Assembly (NCBI GenBank): GCA_014529385.2
Contig: CM043958.1
Span: forward strand, 137,431,043-137,495,042
DNA from: Adiantum capillus-veneris
Taxonomy: Eukaryota; Streptophyta; Polypodiopsida; Polypodiales; Pteridaceae
Reading direction: 5' to 3'
DNA: 64,000 nucleotides
Shown here piece after piece: positions 46,956-57,745 of this stretch. The notes below the pieces were generated by a model. That model was not told the origin of the DNA, did no database searches, and saw only the letters and a list, made by a program, of their open reading frames with translations. Positions within the stretch are counted from its first letter, which is position 1. The number at the start of each line of letters is the position of its first letter. A program made the translations under genes and the position numbers.

Positions 46956-47312
46956 GTTGTTTGCGTATACTCGGTTATGTGCTTTACACTCGGTTGAGCT
47001 GTTTGTCCTAGATTGTATGCCTGTAGATAGTAGATTGTAGAGCTAGTTTTATGCATGTACGAGCATCAATTTTGATGCAATTGATCATGGTTTTCATGAT
47101 TGTGTAGTGATAGACTTGATCTCCCACTTTGACATTCACTTATGGCAGTTGACATTTGTGACAGTTCGGAGTCTCCATTGATGACTCATGAGAGACGACA
47201 GTTTTGTTGCGTTGTTGGCATTGTGGTCACAGAAGGCACATTAGGCATCGTTGTTTTATAAGTATGAGATAGCAATGGAGATCTACGTGTGATGGAAATG
47301 AGATTTTGACAC

Positions 47313-47760
47313 ATGCTAGAGAGGTGGCTTCATATGCCAGTGAATGTCACGTTTGCCTTTGGTGTTCCTCGTGCTTACATGTCTTTGAGAGGTGACACTT
47401 CTCTTCGTTGGTTGCTAGATGAGGATGCAGTTTTCCACATCACACCACATCGTGAGTGTTTTAGCACCTTCTCTAGTGGGAGCTTTGGTTGTGTGTAATT
47501 GGCCAAAGGTTTGGCATTTGACACTACACGTGCAAGAGATGTTTGCTTGTCATTGCCTAGTGGTGCATCCTATATGCTACGACATGTGCGCTATGTTCCT
47601 CAGCTGAGATAGAGCTTGATCTCAGTGATATAGTTAACATATTGTGGTGTGTTAGACACTACTTAGAGAGTAGTCTTTCCAGATGCATTGTAGATCACTA
47701 GTGACTGCGAGGGGAGCTTGTAATGGCTTGGTATATCCTATGCATGTATCTGAGGTACGA
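47313..47760 (+). pseudogene. Copia protease and pre-integrase remnant
   Basis: SLRWLLDEDAVFHITPHREC matches the copia aspartic-protease start, with D-E-D where D-S-G is expected, so it is catalytically dead. It is followed by FSTFSSGSFGCV, a stop, then in frame-shifted pieces SLPSGASYMLRHVRYVPQL and, after a gap, SLVTARGACNGLVY, the pre-integrase segment. Integrase, RT and RNase H are absent downstream. This domain assigns the surrounding element to Ty1/copia. Confidence 0.75.
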
Positions 47761-48524
47761 GACAACATGGTCTCAGTTTTGTTATTGGCATGTGTTAAGC
47801 GAGAGACGAGGCATGTCTCCTTCAAGGGTGAGGTCCACCATGCTCAAAAGACAGATCATTTAGTTGTGCAGGACGTGCCAATAGACCCTGTAGAGACAGA
47901 GGTAGTGCGGCAGTGCTCTAGTGAGACATAGCATGTATTGTCAGAGTCTGTGCAGATAGAGGTAGAGCGGGTCTGCTCCGTAGAGACACGAGCACAAATG
48001 ACGGACATGAACTTCTTTGATATGCTCATGCTAGAGGCTGATGAGTCGATGCCTGGATGCATGGTTCCGCCTATGGGTGACATGGACGTAGCCATCCTAG
48101 TGTCGACAATGACACATCCATATGCGATGAGTAGTCATGATGATGTAGTGCATGCAAATAGCATAGGGGAGGCTAGGACCACCAGGTTTGCACATATTTT
48201 GTCAACATTTGGGCATCTCATGCCTGACTGAGCAGCTACAATGGAAGCATTTGGAGCAAGGATTGTTAGTCGTTCGATGACTAACACTAGCATGATGCAT
48301 TGTGGAGCTATGCAGACCATATAGAGTTGTCTGCGAATTTTACATGCAGGCTCTAGCATGGATGCATGTGCTCGCCTATCAGTAGAGCCGATACGGCTGC
48401 ATGTAGATCGATTGAGTGAGACAGTGGGTGTAGGTTGAGAGAGTCTCTAACCATTTTCTTTGTACATACTAGTAGTTTAGCTAGTAGCACTCACTTATCG
48501 ATGCATCACCTTCAAGTGAGAGAT
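47761..48524 (+). other. Copia-type element internal tail
   Basis: Open but unrecognised sequence. A short coding repeat (EVVRQCSSET at about 47905 and EVERVCSVET at about 47965, period about 60 bp) is visible. No retroelement enzyme domain found before the 3' LTR. Confidence 0.5.
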
Positions 48525-48606
48525 TGTTGGGGAAAAGGCGCTGCACTTTTTGCTTGGGGCTGAACGCCCGCTGTCCGGTCGCCCACTGTGTGTACAAACC
48601 TTACTA

Positions 48607-48899
48607 TATAGGGATTATGTTAGGTTGGATGGGTGTTAGTGGCGCTCATAGGCAATTAGTGTAATAGAATTAGTTACAAGGTAAATACCAAGCGAAGTCA
48701 ATTGGAGTGCAAATAAAAAACAAAGCATTAGATTCATACCAAATAAATAATGTACATCAAGCCTTTATAGATAAAATCTAGGTTGCTGAAGGATAGAGAT
48801 CATGGACCTTCTTAAATGCAATCTTTATAGAATTCATATAATGGGGTCTTCATGGGTCATGAAAAAGAGATGGTTCCCATGAGGAGGTTTATCCTAACA
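48607..48899 (-). repeat. LTR of nested element (3' copy)
   Basis: 293 bp; shares GGTTGGATGGGTGTTAGTGG, GATAGAGATCATGGACCTTC and GAGATGGTTCCCATGAGG with its partner at 50422. Confidence 0.9.
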
Positions 48900-50421
48900 A
48901 GCTCTCCCTTAAACGTAATCATGGTACTCTTTAGTGATTCATCTAGGGTGTGTGATGGTCCACTGAAACATCATAGGAGGTTCAACATGATACATCTCTC
49001 TATGGTTTACAAGGTGGCCATTTAGTCAAGCCTAGGTTCAGTTATAGAGTACATCATAATCATAAAAGGGGTAAAAAGTTGTGTCATTATCGTCTTTGAC
49101 TTCATGCTTGACTTGGCCTCATTTCTTTATCGAATAATTCTTCTTGCTTCATATTGTGATGGTTCTTTGGTTCATTTCCATCAACTTCATTTCATAGGTT
49201 TCTAGTCTTTGATCATCTTTATCTTCATCATCTCCTTGGTTCATTCCTTTGTACAAGTCATAGATCATATAGAGCATATCATCTCCATACAGTAGAATGA
49301 TGCTCATTTTATTGTGCATAGGATGCAAATGCTAGGAATTATACAATATGAAATGGGGGTCTTACCAATAGAGGGACTCCATTTTACGGCTGTGTCTAAG
49401 CCCGATTGATGTACAAAGGGTGCAAGAAATGCAAAAGAAATGAAGCCTACTGGTGCCTAGGCTCCCCCTTGAATTTGATCATTCAATGCAACCTTGGGAA
49501 TCAAGGCCTTCAACTTCATGCCCGCTTAGACAATGTTTGAGGATCACGGTGTGTAGGGTCAAACGATGCGCTGTGGGAACCCATGCTTTAGTGGGGTGAT
49601 TTAAAAAAAATGGAAGATATTAATTAAGCCAAAAAGAATGAAGGTCAATGACGAAGCCTGAGAGTTGATGATTGAGCGGGTGATGGCAATGCCTGAACGA
49701 TCCAATATTAACATCAACGATGATGGTAGAGCTTCATAGTGCACTGTCATCAAGATTGCGGTGGACAAATTGTCATCAAAGGTGAGGAGAGACAGCATGA
49801 TCCACATTGCATCTTTTCGCAATGTTGATTTCGCAGTTGATGAGGAGTTTTGTTGTCACCTCAGCCTGAAGTTATGCAGGTGATGGCGACTTTCATCATA
49901 ATCTTGCACTTGCATTTTGAAATTTCTAGTGTCGAGTGAGCTACAATGAGAAAACTTTGGACAGTGATGGTGTGCGTAGCTGAGAGCGACAGAGAATTGC
50001 AACCTTGATCAAGGCATTCTATAGAGATGTAGGGCTTGGAGTGGCGTCGAGTCCTACTCCTTTCTTCTCATGGTGGCGACCTCCAGAATTGAATCTCAGT
50101 TCGGCAAGTTTCTCTTTAAGGAATTAGTGAGGGCCTCAATAGAACTAGGTTAAGCAGGGTTGAGCAATGAGATCTAAGAGGTGTGGGTTTTTTTTTTTTT
50201 TTTTCTAATGGCCAGCGCGCCTAAAATAATGCTTGACTTGCATGAAGATAGAAGCCAAGCAGACAGCCGTGTAGCCTTAGCTGCTGGAAAAAAAAAGGTA
50301 GTTGCTCTTTAAATGCAATCAAGTCCACTTGTGGAGCTTTGTCACACCCACTCTTTCATGATATGTGCAGTGCTTAGAACCAAAATTAGGCTAATAAATA
50401 TGATTAGCCACCATCATCAGT

Positions 50422-50714
50422 TGTAGGGATTAGGTTAGGTTGGATGGGTGTTAGTGGCGCTCATAGGCGATTAGTGTAATAGAATTAATTACAAGGTAAA
50501 TACCAAACGAAGTTGATTGGAGTGCAAATGAAAAACAAAGCATTAGATTTATACCAAATGAAGAATGTACATCAAGCTTTTATAGATAAAAGCTAGATTG
50601 TTGAAGGATAGAGATCATGGACCTTCTTAAATGGAGTCTTTTTAGACTCCATTTAATGGGGTCTTCATGGGTCATGGAAAAGAGATGGTTCCCATGAGGT
50701 GGTTTACCCCAACA
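50422..50714 (-). repeat. LTR of nested element (5' copy)
   Basis: 293 bp. It contains a perfect 13-bp stem TTAAATGGAGTCT/AGACTCCATTTAA with a TTTT loop at 50627-50656. The partner LTR has a degraded version. Confidence 0.9.
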
Positions 50715-51051
50715 TACTCTTCATATACCAAAGAATAAGGGACTCCTCTCATCTTGGAGATGTGCTCCACCCACACAGCACAGTCTTATTTCTCCCCTTC
50801 CTTGCACGCACCGCACAACGCGCACACAAAGCGCACTTTTAGGGATATGTCTTTTTTGTGCTAATTTCTTGACAAGTGTTCCATCTTGATTAGTAAGCTC
50901 AAGCTACAGGAATGTAATGGTATTCCCTTCTTGGTGTTCAATGGATAGTTGAGGGGGGGAAGGGTGGATGTTTTTTGGTAAAAAATGTTGGATTGTTACT
51001 ATTGATTCAAAGGATATCATCAAAGTGCCTGAATGGGTTTGAAGTTCTCTG

Positions 51052-51245
51052 AGGGTGTATCTTTGTGTGTGTGGGGGGGGGGGAGTAAGCATATGTTCAA
51101 TGTACTTGAGTGTACAATGAGTTATAGGGTGTATCTTTGCGAGGGAGGTAAACATATGTTCAATGTAATTGAATTGGTGTTGAAGTTCTCTGAGGGTGTA
51201 TCTTTGTGGGGGGTAATCATATGTTCAATGTACTTGAGTTGTAGG
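51052..51245. repeat. Degenerate tandem repeats, ~70-bp period
   Basis: AGGGTGTATCTTTG followed by CATATGTTCAATGTA recurs from 51052, 51126 and 51193. A poly(G) tract lies in the first unit. Confidence 0.85.
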
Positions 51246-51389
51246 GCATGAAGGTATAACTTGCACTATACAAATAAACAAGATAGCCCCATAGAGATGT
51301 CATTTCTTTCTTTGTAGCATGGTTCTATTACTGAAGTAATCCACCACCCTATGGTTGCTTCACGCATCAATTTCTAACAAGGGACTAAA

Positions 51390-52055
51390 ATGAATACTAA
51401 GCCCATGGAAAGCAAAGACAAAAGTGATGCAAAGTGGAAAAACAATGCCCAAAATTCTTCCCGAGGCAATTCCAACAACAACAATCGGTCCAAGGAGAAG
51501 GGAGTTTACAAAGGTAAAAATAAACTCTCTCTTGAAGAAGAGCTTGAAGCTTTTCGTAAGGACCACAAATTTTTTAAGTGTGGGGAGCAAGGACATGGCT
51601 ATCATTCTTGCCCCAAGAGAGATGCCCGCAATGAGACTCCTAGAGCTTCCACGATCGAAGCTCCAAAAGAGGATGCTCATTGCAAAGGACCACCTCTATC
51701 CTATGCTTGGGGAAAGGTAAGGGAGCATGATGTCTTCATCTTGTTTGACCCTGGCTCTACTCACAACTTCATATCAACAGAGTTGGCCACTAAGTTGGGC
51801 ATTCAAGCTTTTGAGATGGGAGACACTCCAACTGCCGATGGAGCTTTCAAGGGACAACAAGCCTCCGTTACTCCCTTGATTGGGAAGTTGAGGCTTCATG
51901 TCCAAAGCTACGTAGACAAAGAAGACTTTTTTATCTCTCCACTCCAGCATGAAGATGTTATCCTAGGGGCACCATGGTTCACAACCGCATGGTTGCCAAC
52001 ACGAACCCTGGAAGGAGAATCTACTTCACCTACAACGAAAAGAGCATGTATATAG
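51390..52055 (+). pseudogene. Gag-protease fragment (chromovirus copy B)
   Basis: Open for 221 codons. Zinc knuckle reads FFKCGEQGHGYHSC: the first Cys of C-x2-C-x4-H-x4-C is Phe, while copy A keeps it. The protease start is VFILFDPGSTHNFIS, the closing strand DVILGAPWF. The frame then shifts near 51980. Confidence 0.85.
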
Positions 52056-53750
52056 ATGCTGGTGAGTCCGATCGTACTATAACACTTGTAAATTCTCCTG
52101 CTTTTGATAAATCAATGAAAAGCTCAGTTTCTACGTACATGATTTTTGTCAAAGAGTCTCTAAAAGGTCCTAATGATTTTTGTCAAAGAGTCTCTAAAAG
52201 GTCCTAATCTTTCATCAAATGTAAATGATAGGAGTCAAGAAGAGTTAGACTTGTCTAATTTTCTAAATGGATTATAAGATGTGTTCATCAATGATATCCC
52301 TATGGACTTACCTCCAAAACGAGGGGATGATTACCATTGAATTGAGCTCCTACCAGGAAGTTCACCGCCTAACAAGCCTCCTTATTGAGTTTTCCAAACT
52401 CAACAAGAGGAGATCATGAGGCAAGTACAAGAATTGGTAGACAAAGGGATGGTGAGGCCTAGCTCCTTTCCCTCTTGTTCTCCAGTCCTTTTATTGCAAA
52501 AGAAGATGGTACATGCGGCATGTGTGTGGACTATCAAGCACTAAACCATATCATTATCAAAAATAGATTTTTCATACCGCGGGTAGAAGATGTGTTTGAT
52601 AAGCTACAAGGCTATCACCTACTTCAATAGGATTGACCTTAGTGGTTACCATCAAATAAGGATAGTGAATCAAGATATCCTAAAGACCACATTGCGTACA
52701 AAGTTTGATCTTTATGCATATCTAGTCATGCCTTTTGGCTTGACTAATGCTTCAGCCATGTTCAATCGTTTGATGGAGAAAATCTTTAGACCCTACCGCA
52801 AATTCATTGGAGTGTTCTTCGATGATATCATCATCTACTCCAAGTCCTTGGAGGAACACAAGCAACATCTCTAGGTGATTTTTCAAGCATTGAGGGAGAA
52901 TAAGCTTTTTATCAATCAAAAGAAGAGCAAATTTTTCCTTCAAGAGATTCAATACTTAGGTCATATTATCTCTCAAGATGGTATCTGTATGGATCCATCA
53001 AATTTGGAGGTGATAAAAGCATGGCCTAATCCAAGGAATCTACATGAGCTAAGAAGCTTTATTGGCATGTGTGAATACTATAGACGCTTCATAGCCAAAT
53101 TTTCTCAAATAGCGGGACCATTGCATGACTTAACCAAGAGGAACGTTAAGTACTCATGGAATGCTAAAGAGCAAAATGCTTTTGACAAGCTCAAAGAGAA
53201 GCTTACCTCCCAACCAGTCCTTATGCTTCTAGGTCTCTCAAAGCCATTTGAGGTCCAATGTGATGCTTGTGGTGATTGCCTTAGAGCAGTTTTGCTTCAA
53301 GAAGGGCATGCCATAGCATATGAAAGTCGAAGGCTCAATGCTGATGAAGGAGTCTTGGGCATATACGAAAAAGAGCTTTATGTTCTACATGCACACATGG
53401 AAGCACTATCTATTGGGGACTCCATTTATTTTGCGAATGGACCACCAAAGCCTCAAGTACTTCATGACGCAAACCAAGCTTTCCAACAAACAAATGAGAT
53501 GGGCAAATTTTCTTTTGCAATTTTATTTTCATATTGCTCACATTGGTGGTAAGCACAATCAAGTGGCCGATGCACTTTCACAACGACCAAGAGTTAATGC
53601 GGTGTCTCTAGCAACTCACAATGATCTATCTTCTATGATAGATGAGTATGCTACCGACCCTGACTTTAAAGACATAATGTCAGCCCTTTCATTGGGGAAG
53701 AAAGAAGAACCATTTACCTTGCAAGATGGTTATTTTCTCCATGGCAAGGC
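52056..53750 (+). pseudogene. Reverse transcriptase and RNase H (chromovirus copy B)
   Basis: Protease-RT linker to 52400 (a 34-bp direct duplication around 52140-52205), RT entry with shifts to 52590, then [40 protein letters not shown] and the catalytic box VFFDDIIIYS (52590-52874). A stop at 52873 precedes the thumb (GICMDPSNLEVIKAWPNPRN) and RNase H (FEVQCDACGDCLRAVLLQEG, then shifted IYEKELYV and FILRMDHQSLKYFMT). Catalytic Asp residues are kept but the frame is broken several times. Confidence 0.85.
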
Positions 53751-53754
53751 TATG

Positions 53755-54590
53755 CGGGGGACACTTGTCCCAAGGCTGGCATGCTTGCTTGATATGCACT
53801 CTGCATGTGATTGGCCATGCTTGAAGGGGTCCAATGAGCTTCCACCGTGAGCTAGAAGAGGGGGCCGACCAAAGCAAGGAGGGGGCTAGCTTGGGGGGTA
53901 AACTCCCTCTCTCTCTCTCTCATTGTGTGAAGTGAAAAGTGCAAGAGCTCCATCTCCTTCTCCAAGCTTGTTGAGAAGTTGAGATCCTACACCAACACTC
54001 TTGGCTATAGAATGCAAATCCAACCAAGAGCCATGCTTCAATGCTTAAGCTTGCCATCTTCTTCATCTTCATTACTATGCTAAGCAAGAAGAGTGATGAT
54101 AAGTGAGGAACTATTTCTTTCTCCCATGAATGCTTCTTCTTCCTCTTCCCTACCCTCATTCCCCACTAGCTCTCTCCACTTTGAAGGTGTTTGAGGCCTT
54201 GGGACTGAGGCCGGGGATGGTTAATGCTTTTACAAAGGATCATGCTATGCTTGTGATGCATGAAGTTTCCCATCTTCATTGCATCACCTAGGTCACACGG
54301 AACACAAAGAGTGTATTGTACCAAGTCTCTCTTGATGGGAGAATCTATAATAAAAAATCCTATTGGAGGGGGGACCGGCTCCACATAAATCCGATCCTCA
54401 ACTGTTGTCAAGTTCTCTAACTCTCTCTCTTGCAAAAGTATTGTTCATGCCAAGTTAATTAAGTACAATGGTTATGTTGCTACCGCTAATTAAGTTCACC
54501 CTCTATGTTCTCAAAGTAGTCTCACAAAAATGCTCACTCTAATTCTCTTAATTTTGTTATTCTCAAAATTCATAGGCCATTTCCATTACA
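53755..54590 (+). repeat. Partial LTR of chromovirus copy B
   Basis: Inverted match to 34566-35440 of the copy A LTR: GGGGGACAC.TGTC near 53757, GGTCCAATGAG near 53828, GAGGGGTCGGCC-like at 53856, CTCAACTGTTGTCAA at 54401 and the terminal AGGCCAT...TTACA. A short CT array lies at 53910-53922. Confidence 0.75.
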
Positions 54591-54639
54591 TCTTCAAATC
54601 TATTAGATCTAATTATGCTGCTACATTATCTTTTCTCTA

Positions 54640-55424
54640 GCTACCTCACTGTCTTTTTCTTTCTTCAAAAATTGCTTTAGCCTTTTCTTCTCTTTTTTCA
54701 TGTACCTTGAATAGCTTTTCATATCTAGGGATGACAATCTCCCTTTGAGTGGCTAGTGATGCAGTTCTAGCACTATATCCTCGTAAAACCAATCCTAGGA
54801 GTTGACTTTGCTGGTGAGCTTTTTCCATATGTATTTTTCTATCATTGATGCATTTGTTGACAAGCTTTGTTGCAAGAGCTAGTCAATATCATCAAAGTCT
54901 AACATTTGTGGTTGTGCATGTAGCATTAAATCTTCTAGTGAGTGGAGAAAAGTCAATGGTACATGGCAAAATCTCACCAGCTTCCACCTCTAGGGCTTGT
55001 CGTTTGGTTGGAGGTTCATCTCTACATGTTGTAGCTTTCTTTTGCGAGCTGTGAGTTGCTTCACAATCTTTATTTTGAGAGTCCTTACCCTATGATCTAC
55101 AGAGAATGAAAAATTCAGGGCGCCCTTTGTTGGCAACGTGGTAGCGGGTTCTTTTTTCCTTGTTTTCAACTCGATCTCCTCATCGATGTTTTCCTCTTGT
55201 ATGTTGTTAACTTGATCATTTTTCTCTATTTCTTCTAACATGGATTGTGTGTTAGCCTCTTTCATTGATTTTTCTTCTTGCTCCGTAGCTATTGGTGGCA
55301 TTGTTTGAGACGCTCTTGGTGTTTGGGTTGCCTCAACTTCCTTAGGAGGTGCTGCAATTGTTACTTTTGTAGTGTGCTTTTGTTGAATGGGCTTTTGGCT
55401 CCCTCTGGCACCATAGGTCTTCAA
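54640..55424 (-). pseudogene. Unrecognised charged/coiled-coil coding remnant
   Basis: On - an open frame of 144 codons (55424-54990) rich in Glu, Lys, Gln and Thr, then stops, then a helical Lys/Glu-rich segment (54828-54646, EKLFKVHEKREEKAKAIFEE). Codon-like continuity suggests one decayed protein with a coiled-coil C-terminus. I do not recognise the family; an accessory frame of a plant retroelement is possible. Confidence 0.4.
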
Positions 55425-55559
55425 GTTTTTTTGTTGTGCCCTTTTATATGCCTCTTGGATGCTTACCTTGAGGAAGCATCTTCAACGTCTCGTACTTTCT
55501 TCGAAATTATGTCGAGGGTCCAGCTCCTTGCACTAGCTTTCAGGTGAACCTAAGCATGT

Positions 55560-56260
55560 CCACAAAGATACTATTGTCCAAGAAGCTAAGCATTTGGCAA
55601 AGGAGGACATAACCTTATTAAAAGTGCAACTCCTCTGTACTTAGGAAACACCAGTGAAGGCCATAACTGCATGCAACTATAGAGAACAACAACCAAAGGC
55701 ATCCACGACACACTTTGCCTCCTTGATGGAGGCCAACAACTCCAAGAAACAACTAGAAGATCAAGTGAAGATCCTTCTAGTAGAGCAAGAAGAAAGAGCT
55801 AGGCTAAGGAACAAAAATCGAGAGCTCAAGTAAAGACTTCATGCTGTGGAAGATAAAATGGATGAAAAGAACATAATGCCAACCGAACAATCTAATCAAG
55901 CTACGATATAAGAAGCTAGCTACAAAGGAAGGGAGAGCAGGCTTGGGTGAGAGATTAAGAACTAAGGAAAAATCAAGAGGAACAAACTTGGGCTAAAGGA
56001 GCTAAATAGGTTGAAAGAAGAGAAGCTCAAAAGAGTCACACACAATGGTGCTCTACAAACAAGATATAGAGCCACCTTTGCATATATTGACCCTCTTTAC
56101 ATTTTGAAGAGGCTAGTGAAGGGCCCTAAAGAAGCAAAGCAGCCCTAGATGTTTGTAAGGAAAACCTTTGAACCATTAGCAACAATATCTCATTAGAGGC
56201 AAGTGGTAGATATTGAGAAAATTCTAGATACCATAAAAGATTTGCATCTCATAATTGCTT
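55560..56260 (+). pseudogene. Second coiled-coil coding remnant, plus strand
   Basis: The + strand reads, across stops, NNSKKQLEDQVKILLVEQEE, then RARLRNKNRELK, LKELNRLKEEKLKRV, ATFAYIDPLYILKRLVKGP and VVDIEKILDTIKDLHLII. This is heptad-rich helical sequence with about seven in-frame stops. Family unknown. It is divergently arranged to the remnant at 54640-55424. Confidence 0.4.
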
Positions 56261-57259
56261 GAAGAGGATAGTATACAATTGTCCATGACAATTCAAAAAA
56301 TGAAGACCTATAAGATTGGGAGATTGAACATGTCATGCCGACACACAATTAGTATGATCCGCTCGATGGCCTAACAAGGATGAGTACAAAGGAGATTTAA
56401 AGAGGGACAACAAGAATGGTGAATGGGGTGGTTCTGTATGTTCCTCAAATTTTGACAAGTCTATTATGATTCTACTAGGGAACAAAGGGTGGATCCTACT
56501 TATTGCCCAACTCCTTAGTGCCACACCCGGGATCACATGTAGCTAGTAATAAGAAGGAACTATCCAATAGCTAAGAACTTTCCCATGTTTCCTCCTCTCC
56601 CTCTTGATGCATAACTCACAAAAAAATGATTTTTACAAGCCGCAAGGGACATGCTTAGAATGTACTCCTCAGTGCCAGAGTTCACTATGCAACTAATGAT
56701 GAAGTTTTTAAAGGTGCTACTTTGCCTGATTGAAGATAGAACATAGCTAACCTAATGCATCCAATGCTCAATAGGTTGAGTGCCGACAAGCATGGGATGA
56801 CCTTTGAGCCCAATGATCTATTTTGTGGATGAACGCATAGTACAAGGGTTCTTTGCAAGAGCTGAATTCTTCCCAAGCCACTACCTCCTTGCTGTTGAAG
56901 AAATGGTAGGATAAACAATAATGTAGCTTAAGATGCCTAAGGCTTCAAGGGAGATCGATACACAAACAACATTCACAATGGAGAATACAAGATATTATTG
57001 TTAGAGATCGAGTCTTTCTCCCTTCTTTCCATGGACCCATGTGACACTTCTTGGGCAAATGGTTACCTTCCCATGATCATGAGCCTCTTCATAGCGCACC
57101 GCCCACACCCACCCCCCTGCACCTAGTATTGTACCCCATCTTTGTATTAGCATTGTTGCACCAACCACTGCATATATTTCACCTCTTTCAGGTTTTAGTT
57201 TACCTTTCTTTAATTTTTTTGCAAACAGCTCTATAATTCACATGATGGCTACATTTCTC

Positions 57260-57262
<3 letters not shown>
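56261..57262. other. Non-coding stretch upstream of the maturase gene
   Basis: No recognisable domain. FVDERIVQGFFARAEFFP near 56820 may be a further piece of the decayed coding remnant, but this is weak. Confidence 0.35.

Positions 57263-57313
<51 letters not shown>
57263..57313. repeat. (GT)25 microsatellite
   Basis: Uninterrupted GT array about 500 bp upstream of the maturase start. Confidence 0.97.
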
Positions 57314-57315
<2 letters not shown>

Positions 57316-57627
57316 CACATCTTGAGTACAAGACTAAGGAGCTTTACACACTATGCCGATGCTCGCCAAAACTATCTGTGATACATTTTATTTGGGCATT
57401 GTGCACGTTACACACATCAAAACTTCACAAGACATCGATCCTTATTGGCTGCGAGGTCAGTGCCATGTCGTGCACGATTTTCGATCAAGGGTTTAGAGCG
57501 CCCAAATTTTGGCGAAGGACTTGCCAGGGTCTCTCTTCTGCTCTTTGCGAATCACATGCAACGTTATTTCGTTACCCTTTATCAGCAACGTGTGGCATAT
57601 CTGCCCACACCCATTCCTCTTGTAACC

Positions 57628-57629
<2 letters not shown>

Positions 57630-57664
<35 letters not shown>
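57630..57664. repeat. (CT)n array in probable 5' leader of maturase gene
   Basis: About 17 CT units, followed by a C-rich tract to 57710. CT-rich leaders near the transcription start are common in plant genes; here the role is inferred. Confidence 0.9.
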
Positions 57665-57745
57665 AGACTCAAACCCCCCTCCCTCCCTCCCTCCCTTCCC
57701 CCCCCCCCTCTTGCACAATTATTTATCAGACCTTAAAACCCCCCA

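Larger units (their letters stand above)
48607..50714 (-). mobile_element. Small non-autonomous LTR element (TRIM/LARD-like), nested
   Basis: Two direct repeats of exactly 293 bp (48607-48899 and 50422-50714) flank a 1,522-bp interior. Flanks are TACTA (48602-48606) and TACTC (50715-50719), a 5-bp target duplication with one change, and the insertion cleanly interrupts the copia 3' LTR. On the - strand the LTR reads TGTT...TACA, and a purine tract AAGGGAGAGCT lies directly before the copy at 48899, giving minus orientation. I see no pol domain and no standard iMet primer site. Confidence 0.8.
44119..50841 (+). mobile_element. Ty1/copia-type LTR retrotransposon, non-autonomous
   Basis: 5' LTR 44119-44335 (TGTTGGGG...TTTCA). 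Primer site TTGGTATCAAAGCC at 44337, matching the initiator-Met tRNA type used by plant copia elements. A purine tract (CAAGTGAGAGAT) ends just before the 3' LTR. The 3' LTR starts at 48525, is interrupted at 48606, resumes at 50720 and ends at 50841. Target duplication GGGAC (44114-44118) against GGGAT (50842-50846). The 4.2-kb internal region has long GA and CT/CA arrays and only a degenerate protease, so it depends on another element. Confidence 0.8.
51310..54590 (+). mobile_element. Ty3/gypsy chromovirus copy B, plus strand
   Basis: Same family as copy A (shared GVYKGKNKLS, DGAFKGQ.ASVTPLI, NPRNLHELRSFIGMC). It starts mid-gag near 51310 with no 5' LTR and runs through protease, RT and RNase H. 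At about 53750 it jumps straight into the middle of the LTR, so integrase, chromodomain and the first part of the LTR are deleted. It ends with the LTR end near 54590. Confidence 0.85.

Noticed and set aside
47683-48231. Open frames 47683-47931 and 47938-48231 as a host gene
   Set aside because: Positioned within the copia-type element, begin with a pre-integrase-like segment and have a short internal repeat; better read as element interior.
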